From Hippophae tibetana (lineage: Eukaryota; Streptophyta; Magnoliopsida; Rosales; Elaeagnaceae): 64,000 nt of DNA. Below, one piece after another: positions 50,801 through 60,542 of the stretch (its first letter is position 1; each line of letters begins with the position of its first letter). Position numbers and translations under genes: made by a program. The notes under the pieces were generated by a model that ran no database searches, was not told the DNA's origin, and worked only from the letters and a program-made list of their open reading frames with translations. The stretch is from the NCBI GenBank assembly GCA_037013495.1, contig CM072809.1:3720001-3784000 (forward strand), read 5' to 3'.

Positions 50801-51503
50801 TTTAAAAAAGCTTTATTTTCATAAATTTAATACATTGATTACCTTACTTTGAAATTGTGCACTTTAATCACGTTATTATTACATTTTTTAAAAATTTAAT
50901 CATTTTAGTCATTTTAATCCCTTTATTTTTCAGTTTTATTTACTTTTTGAGAGATTTTATCTTCAAACATCAATCAATCATATGCTATTAAAGTTCAAAA
51001 CAATTTAACTTAAGTTTTTCCATAAAAAAATTATCCAGAAAATATCAAAATTAGCAAGAAATTAATAAAGTGTCAAAAATATAACATAAAAATGATTAAA
51101 ATGCATAAATTTTAAGAAATGTAACTAATATGTCTAATTGTGAAAGTAAAGTAATAAAATTTTCATGTTATACGATAATTCATTGAATTCATTAAAAGAT
51201 TAAGAAATACCTTAATGAGATGGTAGTGATTGGTTTTCCAGTGAGAATAGCACAGGCTTCCCCATCTGCAATTCTCTGTATATAAGTTTCCAATTCTTTG
51301 TGTGTGACAAGAGGAATACATATCTTGAAACTTTCTGGGTCAGTTCTTCCACTGAGGCCTAAATTCTGCAAGTACTCTGCTGACCCATTTTCTTCCAATA
51401 TCTTCTTCAAGGTCTCTCTCTGAACACCCTCAGCATTCTTTGTCATCCCTTCAAATTCCTCTATGAATTTCTCCCAATTCAATTCTTGCATCTTCTCCAG
51501 CAT
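47773..51503 (-). CDS. JAR1: GH3 family jasmonoyl-amino acid synthetase (JAR1/GH3.11 type), 587 aa, four coding exons
   Basis: Coding exons in gene order are 51211-51503, 50658-50759, 49761-50584 and 47773-48317; all junctions are GT-AG and in frame. The start is the first ATG (MLEKMQELNWEKFI); a leading MR in the open frame comes from a non-ATG codon. GH3 adenylation motifs are intact: SSGTTQGKPK at 98-107, YGSSEGW at 327-333 and YRYKLGDVVKV from 409. The enzyme adenylates jasmonic acid and couples it to isoleucine, making the ligand of the COI1-JAZ receptor; it is cytosolic. The group I sequence and the neighbourhood favour JAR1 over auxin-conjugating GH3s. Length is normal. Intron 3 (48318-49760) is AT-rich and empty. 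The final 25 codons are duplicated at 41409-41486, where copia interrupts them. Confidence 0.92.
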
Positions 51504-51518
51504 CCTCACAAATTATAA

Positions 51519-52952
51519 CTGCAACAGAATCAGAATGAGAACAGAGTAAGTACAAAGTTGATAATTTATCAAAATATCCCATCAATAAATAACTCGATTA
51601 TTTAAAATGTTTTTATTTTTATTCTGAAAAAAATATATATGTTCATTTTTTACTATATATTCACTCACTTTTTTTTTACGAGGGATTAAAAATAAAATTT
51701 AGAGTTGCGATTATATGATCAATTTGGATGAACATAAAACTAAGCGTATACCAATTTTTCGCTATTACTCCTTTACCCAATTTTTCCTCACTAGAAAATT
51801 GAAATATATATATATATATATATACACCTAAGGATTCAAACGCAAAGCAACGGTACACTTGTAATCAACTAAAAACTCCTAAGGTTTGGATGATGATTAG
51901 CGTTTGACGGAAACAATAAGAAGGATAGAAACGTAAAAGAGAGCTTCAATGGAGAAAATTGGAGGAAAAGAACTAGAACAATCATGAAGTCAAACTTTTA
52001 AAAGCAAGTTGAAAAGCAACTTCACTAACTTGGATAACCAATCCTAGAGTACAATGTTTAAAGCGTCCAACTGACAAATTTGTAGATAGTTAAAAATGGT
52101 CACATTTTCGTATCTAACTCGTATATAAAAGATTATAATTTTTTGTATCACAATTTAGATTTTAAGATAAATTTAAATTTACCACGATATCATAATAGTT
52201 AAATTCATTCCGCAGTACGAAATCGTAAACATATGTGAAGAAAAATATAAAAATATCTTATATCCATCGAGCATAAAATTAAATTCTTATCTTTTGAATT
52301 TTAGATGAAATTAAGTTAAAATTTAAAATAAAATAAAATAAATTATGTAAAAAGAAATTTCGAGGCTTTCATAATTTCTTTCATTTTTTTTAAATGGAAG
52401 TCAATGGAGTCTATTTTTCGAAAAATAAAAATAAAAAATCACGAAAGATTGAAAAAACGTAACAAATTTTTGAGCTGAATTTAGAATCCGACTGCAATTT
52501 ATCCGAAGTTTGCTCGAAGCTGAACTTTAAGCTCTTACCCACTTTAGATTTGAAATCAAAATAATCAAAAGGTTACTACAAACAAAAGCATGAGAAAATA
52601 AAATCAAACCCGTGTGAGAAAGTTAACAAAGGAAGATCGAACATAAAACATAAAAGAGGTCATTTCCAAACGAGAAAACAAACAAGTCAAATATGAAATA
52701 ACTAGAGCAATATAGAGACCCGTTTTGTAAGATTATAATTCAAGAGACGTAGAAAGCAGACTAATTTAACCCAGAAAAATTCAAAAGAAAATACAGGAAA
52801 ATTCTTGAAAACAGAGCATAATTTTGTTGATCAAAGGTTGTAGAAATTGTTCCCAACCAACACACCATTCACAACGAATATAATTCAGAGTTAAGAAGCT
52901 CAATTGCTTAAGTGAAATAATTCAATTAAGCACCACCAAGCTATACGTATAC
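51519..52952 (-). other. Probable 5'UTR intron of JAR1
   Basis: On the minus strand, GACTGCAG followed by GTATAC (exon end at 52953) forms a donor and TTCTGTTGCAG (exon start at 51518) an acceptor 15 bases before the JAR1 ATG. The predicted 1434-bp intron would join a non-coding first exon at about 52953-53215 to the first coding exon. This is inferred from splice signals and the TATA box position only. Confidence 0.55.
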
Positions 52953-53241
52953 CTGCAGTCAAGGTCAAAGTTTCGAACACAGTATGATGACACCAGCAAG
53001 CAGAGAAAAGCATGGAAGACCCAACAGATAAAAGATTAAGGGCACATATCACACCAGCGGAGAAGACGTTACGAATTCGCCAACTTTATGTGTAACTTCC
53101 CATCTCTCTTCTACATAGAACTTAGGAAATCGTAGAGAAAGAGTTTCTATACTTGTTTTATATTTTTATTGGACCATTTTCTGCGGGTAAACTGGCAGAG
53201 AGTGTGAGCGAGCACATGAAGAATCTCGTAGGGGATTGAAA

Positions 53242-53254
53242 CTATTTATATATA
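53242..53254 (-). promoter_or_regulatory. JAR1 TATA box
   Basis: The minus strand reads TATATATAAATAG here. Transcription would begin about 30 bases on, near 53215, giving the 5'UTR exon that ends at the donor at 52953. It is the only strong TATA in the expected orientation near the gene. Confidence 0.6.
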
Positions 53255-53259
53255 CGACC

Positions 53260-55480
53260 GTCCTTTTTTTAAAACTCTGTTTTGTCCGTTTTGTTTGGCT
53301 TGTTTTAATGATGGGATATTTTAAGTTTATAAATAAAATTTAAGATTAATTTAAATTTTTTAAAAAGATAAATAATTATTAGTATTTAGTTGTTAGGCTC
53401 TAAAACTAAAGAATAACACTCCAAGTAATTATATATTTGTTCAAAATAATGATTACAACAATAAAATTGTATTATTATTGACTAGAGAATAATAAAAAAT
53501 AAAAAAAACTCTATTTTTTTTCTTTTTATTATTACGAATTTCTTTGTTTTTTTTATTTTATACGGTTGATAATAGATATTTTAAATATGAATAATTGAAT
53601 ATTTGTAAAAATTTAACTGTAATTTTTTTAAAATAAACGTAATTGATGAGTTGTGTATTAATAATATTTATATAATATATGTTTAACAATAAATATACAT
53701 AATGTTTAGAATAATAGATTATATTTTATTTATTATTATTTTTATATTTTTAATTTTATTTTAAAATGTGTATTAAATAATTAAAAAATTAAATATTAAT
53801 ATTAATATTTTAAATAATATAATAATTATATTATTATGTAATTTTTTAAAATTAAATATATTTTTAAATAAATATTTAAAAAATTTATATATATATATAT
53901 AATTAAATCGTAAAAAAATTAATATTAATTCATAATCTATATTTACTTTATAAATATATATTTTATATTCCAAACTAGTTAAGAATAATATGATTATAAA
54001 CGTAATCAGTTTTTATGGAATAATATGATTATTAACGTAAATTATAGGCACTCCAAAGAGAAACAAATAAATAAAAGTAATGAAACCAGGCCATTATTTT
54101 CACTAAAGAGATGCTCATAATATATTACCTTTATGATAAATGTGTAATGTATAAGTTCTCACTTAGCTTAAAGTTATTAAACAATAAGTTCAACTTATTT
54201 GTCGAGCATTAACTTTCTTTATGAATAACTTCAAATTAATCATTAAGTAGTTAGTATTATATTATTAAAATTTATAAGATAATTAATTTTAAGCAGTTTA
54301 AAAAAAATCCTAATTAAATAGATAAATAGATTAGACACTAAAAACAAGATTTGAATGAAATCATCTCACATTACTTTCTTAATTTAATGTTGCTTTGTCT
54401 CCTATTGATTAATTTTGTTGTATTTGATTATTACTTCCGCTTATTGAAAAAGAAACGTGGACCAATTTGTAATGATTTTTACTTTTGATGTTATAGTCAT
54501 AAATACGTGTGTTTTATACAGTTTATTGAAATATTATAAATAATCATTATTAAGTTCATTTTAAATAATTTTTAAAATAATTATCAAAATTTTAAATATT
54601 TGTCATTTATATTACTCAATGGATACAGAAATAATAATCATAGCAAAGGATAATAATAATAATCAATCTTTAAAGTACGGTGGATAATTATTTTTTTTTT
54701 GAAAAGTTTATAAAACATAACTAGGACTTTATATATATATATATATATATATTTTGGCAATGTTTGAAAAGATTAATATCTATTTCCAGCCACGTTCTAT
54801 AGTTTGTATTTTTTGCAAACAATATTTATTATAGCATATACTTGGTATTTTTTTGAAAACAATGTTTATTATAGCATATATACTTGGTACTTTTTTGCAA
54901 ACAATATTATTTATAGCATATACTTGGTATTTTTTGCAAACAATATTAATTATAGCATATACTAGGTATTTTTCGCACACAATATTTATACTCCTAATGT
55001 GCACTGGTGATCATTTTATGAAGAGCACCATAGGAAAAACAAAAATCTCTTATAAATTTCAAAATTATTGTACATTTAAGAATTTGATTTTAAAAGTTAT
55101 GATTTTTTTTATTATATGATGTAATCAATTTTTTTTTAGTATTTTTATGTTCATTATTTAATATTTATTGAATAAAGTTTCTGTCTCATAAAGTTTATAT
55201 TATAAAAAGTACAAAATGCTATAATATGGATAAATTAATAAAATTATCATCAAATTTTTATAATTAATGGAATTTTATTACTTAAATTTTGTATGTGATA
55301 AATATACAATCAATTTACTAAATATTGGTATAAAGTATTAAAAATTCAAAAACGAAGTTATATATTTTAAGAATTTATAATCACGTCTAAAGTTAGTGTA
55401 AGTTTAAAACTAATCAAATAGTTAATCCTTTAAATAAAGCGGCGTATGTTGTGTTTCTTTCTTATTTGAATGGACAGAAA
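53260..55480. other. AT-rich DNA between the divergent genes JAR1 and ADNT1
   Basis: No gene seen. It includes a TA repeat (about 54730-54751) and a minisatellite (listed separately). Confidence 0.5.
54803..54990 (+). repeat. Minisatellite, ~48-bp unit, about four copies
   Basis: Units run TTTTTTGCAAACAATATT, then TATAGCATATACTTGGTA, four full copies plus a partial one, with period 47 to 53 bp and small differences between copies. It lies between JAR1 and ADNT1 and produces spurious repetitive open frames on both strands. Confidence 0.9.
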
Positions 55481-55492
55481 GGGTCTTAGAAG

Positions 55493-55500
55493 TATAAAAA
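55493..55500 (+). promoter_or_regulatory. Candidate TATA box of ADNT1
   Basis: TATAAAAA lies about 410 bp before the ATG, plausible if the 5'UTR is long. No alternative TATA in plus orientation is closer. Confidence 0.35.
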
Positions 55501-55581
55501 CGGTGATTTGAGTAAATAGCTAAGTTTGGTGCCCTCTATTTAAAATAAATAAATAAAAATTAAGTTTGGTGGTGCACTACC

Positions 55582-55597
55582 GTGCACACGTGTGCAC
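55582..55597. promoter_or_regulatory. Perfect 16-bp palindrome with central G-box
   Basis: GTGCACACGTGTGCAC is fully self-complementary and contains CACGTG at 55587-55592, the core bound by bHLH (such as MYC2) and bZIP factors. It lies about 310 bp upstream of the ADNT1 ATG, in the shared region between ADNT1 and the divergent JAR1. Confidence 0.6.
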
Positions 55598-55781
55598 CTA
55601 TCACGGCGAGTCCAAATTTTTCATTTAACTGTAAGACATTGCAATCCCTCTTTTCTCATAAATTTCACACCAGATTCAACAGACGGCGTCTAGCAGTTGA
55701 GCCCTCGATTTCATTGAGCCTCAACCTCTAGAGCCGTCACCAAACCTATCTTTTCATTGCAATCACTCTGTTTGCGTAGGA

Positions 55782-55808
55782 ATGGAACAGAGGCTATTTT
55801 TCTCGTAG
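55782..55808 (+). other. Short upstream ORF in ADNT1 leader
   Basis: ATGGAACAGAGG... opens an eight-codon frame closed by TAG, out of frame with the main start at 55907. If the transcript begins upstream of 55782, this uORF could damp translation. The main frame is also open without ATG back to 55718. Confidence 0.4.
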
Positions 55809-55906
55809 GCGTCGGAAATATCCGAAACCACAGATCGATCGCCGGCTGTCTCAGATTGAATTCTCTGTCGACATATAGTTCCGGCGAGTGTATAGCCTGC
55901 ATTAAA

Positions 55907-58900
55907 ATGGCCTCGGAGGATGTCAAACCAAGCGAATCTGCTGTCTCCACCATCGTCAATTTAGCCGAGGAAGCTAAGCTAGCTAGAGCTAGAGAAGGGG
56001 TCGCGAAGGCTCCTAGCTATGCCGTTCTTAGTATTTGCAAGTCTCTAGTTGCTGGTGGAGTCGCTGGAGGAGTGTGAGTCTTAATTTCTCGCCTTTTTTT
56101 TTCCTTTTTTTTGTCCAATGAATGATATATAATTGCAAGCTTTTTTTTAACTGATTTTTAGCTATTTATTTTTCTCTATTTTTATTTAGCTTTTGATATT
56201 TACATGACATTTATTTGTGTACGACGAATGATGTTGTATTAAACGAAGCAATATGAAATTAAAAAAAAATTCTTCTCTATTTTTTTGTTGAGTGTGGTTG
56301 GGTATCAAAATAGCCAATCGAACCAAATGTTTATGGACATTGTGTTGTTTTGGAACTTTGAATTGCATTTTTAATATTCGTTTTCTTGACTCTTTGGCAT
56401 TCAGCTTCAACTTGTTTCGGGTGTGGTCATAGCACTGGATCTCATCTGAATTCCGCAGTTAAGTGTGCTTGGATGAGAGTAGTACTGGGTGACCTCCTGG
56501 GAAATCCCGTGTTGCACCCTTTTTTTCCTTCTTTTCTCAGTCCCCCCCCCCCCCCCCCCCCAAAAAAAAAAAAAAAAAATCAAAACTTTAACGTGTTTCG
56601 CTTTTCTGGATGGTAATTTCTTGTAAAGTTTTCATCTTCCATGTTCATTGGGCTGTAAGAAGCTGTAGGATAATATTTGCAGAGCTAAATCTTTTACCTT
56701 TGTCATTTAGTAAAGTACAATATGAGCTTGGCTTGATTATTAGAAAAGAAAGATCTTGCTTGGGTGATATAAATAGAAATATCAACTAAATAAATGAGTT
56801 ATTTATAATGTACGGGATAAATTTTTTTTTGTTAAATGGATGACTTTTGTGGATATATTTATAACATGCACCCATTTTGGGTGGGTGGGGAAGGGGATGA
56901 TTAACTTTAGTTCTATCGTTTTTGGTTGTCTTGTGTCCAATTTAAACATTTTAGTGTAAGTTATTTTCTTTACATTTTGCTCGTTAATGTGGTTGTTGCT
57001 ACTTACAAATGTCAGTTTAATATATTATGTGCTTTTTTTCTTTCTAATTTAAGCATGCTTCCCTAGGTGATTCAAGGTAACTATTGAATTTATTTCTTGA
57101 GCATTTTTACCAATGGTTATGCAGATCACGCACCGCTGTCGCTCCTTTGGAACGGTTGAAAATATTACTACAGGTTTGTTCTTTAATTATTTGTTGTATA
57201 TTCTTTAATTGAAAGTGCTACTAAAATCTTTTGGTGAATTTGTTTTGGGCATAAGCACGTTCAAAATGAAAATTTTAAGGCATTCATGTCACATTCTCAT
57301 AGTATTTGCTTATTCGTTGCCCTCCAGGTCCAGAATCCCCATAATATAAAATATAATGGAACTATTCAAGGTTTGAAATTCATTTGGAAAACTGAGGGAT
57401 TTCGTGGGTTATTTAAAGGAAATGGCGCTAATTGTGCTCGTATTGTCCCAAATTCAGCCGTCAAGTTCTTCAGCTATGAACAAGCTTCTAAGTATGTCTC
57501 TTCAAAACTAAAGTTTTGTATTTGTTAATTAAGTTGTCAAGAAAAATTCCCTAGGAAATGGTATATATTATATTTTTCAATAACTGAAGTTGCTGGTTTG
57601 TGAAACTGTATCACCCAACAGGATTTTGGCATTGGTTTCAGCATGTTTTTGTCATGTATGGCAACTGAAGTCAATTTTCTATGTAGAACTGGATTCACAT
57701 TGACTTATAAAGTGTGCGAATGATTCTTTTTAATAGTACTAGATCTAATAGATGCTTTTGTCAACCAAATAGTCTTTTTCCATGTTTGTCATTCATATAA
57801 AACAGTATTTTTCTCAGTTCATCCATGTTTTGTGGAGTTGTGTTAGGCAGTAGTTGATGTTGCCACCAGTGTAGTTGTGCTAGGCTTTGGTGCAAAATAT
57901 AAAGTCGATAGTCATCATCTTTTTTTCATCCATATCCCAAGATTGCTCTATCTCTAAATTTATAATGTCTTATAAATGTAGCCTATTTTTCATTTCATTT
58001 TCCCATTTGGTTAAGATGTCTTATTATCTTTATAACAGGGGAATACTTTATCTGTATCAACAACAAACTGGCAATGGTATGTCTAGATTTACTGTCTTTT
58101 GCTCTCTTCATGTTTAATTTGCAGGCTGTCTATTCAAATAGAATTGAATGACTCTGTTTATGTGTTGGTATGAGAGGATTTAGCACGTAAGATCTTACTT
58201 GCTTGCTAACTTCTCTCATATTTTAGCAGTTGTTTTGATGGCGGTCCAGGACTATTTTAGTTTAGTATCATAATCATGGAAACTCGCTATTTCTTAAAAT
58301 TGACTACTATGAAGGTTAAAGGAAATGAAATATTATTTGACTCTTTCATTGATTACCAACACTGACATTCTGAATCTCTTCTACTATTGAATGATATGGG
58401 CAATTTTCGTAATCTTCTTGTAACCTAGAGGTGAGGAAATGAACTTGAATTCCTTTTGCATGATCATGTCTTTGTGTTATGTAAATAATCTGTTAGGACA
58501 GGTTGCCCCTGCTTTTGAATAGTCACGAGTGTTTGTTTTATAAGGTAGTTAATATTGATGATGTAGCACCTGCTTCTTTTGCTCTTAAAAATTCAGAAAT
58601 GAAGGACAAAATCTTTTTTTATTTTTTTATTTTTATGCAAATGAAGGAAAAATCTGTTGTATAATGTGGGAGGGTTCTTAGTCTCCTCTCGTACTTACTG
58701 CAGAGGATGCCCAACTTACTCCTGTGTTACGCCTTGGAGCTGGAGCATGTGCTGGAATTATTGCCATGTCTGCCACGTACCCAATGGATATGGTACGAGG
58801 TAGGTTAACTGTACAGGTACTTCATATGGTTTCCTCAATCTTTTGTTCCAAATAAACTATTTCTTTAAGAAATATGTATTCTGCCCACCAAATTTTTGAT

Positions 58901-60542
58901 GATTGAATTTACTGGGAAACTATACTTTTCTTGGATGTGCCATACAATTTTATTGGCAGTTATACAATTTTTTCATAGGAGGTGTTTTCTGTTAGGTTCT
59001 TGTATGACAAGAATTCGAATTTATTTTCACCTATAGTCCCCTGATTATTTCACCTTTTTTTGTTTATGTTTGTAGACAGAAAAGTCTCCATATCAGTACA
59101 GGGGAATGTTTCATGCTCTATCAACTGTTCTGAGAGAAGAAGGCCCAAGGGCTTTATACAAGGGTTGGCTTCCTTCTGTCATAGGAGTGGTAAGAACTTT
59201 ATACTTCTTTTTTCGTAAACATGCTTTTGATCCCAGAGGACAGAGGTGGGAGAAAAATAAAAAAAAGATGTTTTATTTTAAAGTTAATTATCAGCATTCT
59301 TGTAGAGCCGGGGTTGTATTATGATTGTGTACACCTGCTACATCTAAGATTTTCTCCTGCAGGGAACTTATGTAAATATTTTCCTTTTTCATGTGGGATC
59401 TTTGTGGTGTGATCTTTATATTGTTCTTTTGACTCTTTATCATGGAATCACTGCACTTTGGAATGAACCTGTGAACTTGGCTGTTTTAGACTTTTACCAT
59501 GGACATGAAATAATCGTCCCTGCAAAGAGAACTCTTTGTGGAGGGTTATTAATCAATTCATTCTCATGTAAATATATGTTTCCATGTTTTATCTCTACTT
59601 TTTAATTCTCAAAATTCTCAAAGAGCAAAACTAATTTGGTTAAGCTCATATTCTTTATTTTTCACTGCATGCAAAATGATCTAGTTATTTTATTTTAATT
59701 TTATTCAATAAAATGTAACCTTGCAAAGGTGTACTTTTCTGTCTGCCTGTGGTCAACTTATCATTGCCTTCGTTTGTTGCAGATTCCATATGTTGGTCTC
59801 AACTTTGCTGTGTATGAATCTCTGAAAGATTGGTTAGTAAAAAATAAACAATACGGGCTTGTCAATGATTATAATGAGTTGGGTGTGACAACACGGCTTG
59901 CTTGTGGTGCTGCTGCTGGAACTGTTGGGCAAACTGTTGCTTACCCTCTTGATGTTGTCCGTCGAAGAATGCAGATGGTGGGATGGAACAATGCTGCTTC
60001 TGTTGTCACTGGTGATGGAAGGGGTAAAGCTCCACTTGAATATACTGGCATGATTGATGCCTTTAGGAAAACTGTTCGACACGAGGGCTTTGGAGCATTG
60101 TACAAGGGTTTGGTTCCCAATTCTGTTAAGGTTGGTTATGTCCTCTTTTTTCCTTTGTTTTCGTTATTTTTTATAGATACGCTAGTATAACATTACATCT
60201 ATAACTTGTTTTGGCACTTTCCAAGATGAAATATGTTGTGGGCTTGACGAAAGAGCATTCAACTAGGTGCTTGTTAGCTACATTTGCAAATTGTTTATAA
60301 TCCTGAGAGTCATCAATAAATGATTAACAAATGGCGATTAGCTTTTTTTAAAATAAATGTATTCAGCTGAGCAGTCGAGATGACCTTGCTTGTATAAACT
60401 TTTATTGTCACCTTTGCTGAAAATGATGACATTGAATGATTTTGCTTTTATCTTTCAGGTAGTCCCATCGATTTCAATCGCATTTGTGACGTATGAGATG
60501 GTGAAAGACATTTTAGGAGTTGAGATCAGAATATCAGACTAA
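55907..60542 (+). CDS. ADNT1: Mitochondrial adenine nucleotide transporter ADNT1, 358 aa, eight exons
   Basis: Exons are 55907-56073, 57125-57173, 57328-57491, 58039-58076, 58704-58816, 59076-59189, 59783-60130 and 60459-60542; all junctions are GT-AG and in frame. The protein has three mitochondrial-carrier repeats with signature motifs PLERLK (63-68), PMDMVR (166-171) and PLDVVR (270-275), six membrane helices expected. ADNT1 exchanges AMP, ADP and ATP across the inner mitochondrial membrane and is close to SLC25A24/25-type carriers but without EF hands. The N-terminus MASEDVKPSES and the overall sequence fit Arabidopsis ADNT1 (352 aa). Exon 4 is only 38 bp. Intron 1 contains a 5S rRNA-derived sequence and a C20A18 tract. 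No lesion is seen. Confidence 0.95.
56419..56520 (+). pseudogene. 5S rRNA-derived sequence in ADNT1 intron 1
   Basis: About 102 bp match plant 5S rRNA from its GGGTG(C/T)G(A/G)TCATA start to its GTTGCACCC end. The internal control region is well kept: box A-like AGTTAAGTGTGCTTGG at 56458-56472 and box C-like GGGTGACCTCCTGGGAA at 56487-56503. Relative to a normal ~120-nt 5S gene, a few bases after CATA, about eight bases before GGATC and about four or five before GGGTGACC are missing. A run of seven T (56520-56526), a polymerase III terminator, follows at once. It lies in the sense of ADNT1. It is a dispersed 5S pseudogene or 5S-headed retrosequence, not a standard 5S gene. Confidence 0.85.
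56542..56579 (+). repeat. Homopolymer pair C20 followed by A18
   Basis: Twenty C residues run directly into eighteen A residues, 15-20 bp after the 5S-derived sequence in ADNT1 intron 1. The A run could be the tail of a retroposed transcript; the C run is unexplained and may be length-unstable. Confidence 0.85.

Noticed and set aside
55757..55906. N-terminal extension of ADNT1 by 50 codons
   Set aside because: The upstream in-frame stretch has no ATG; it would need a non-ATG start, and the ATG at 55907 gives the N-terminus expected for ADNT1.
56419..56520. A functional 5S rRNA gene
   Set aside because: About 18 bases shorter than a normal 5S gene with internal deletions, single copy and inside an intron; called a pseudogene.
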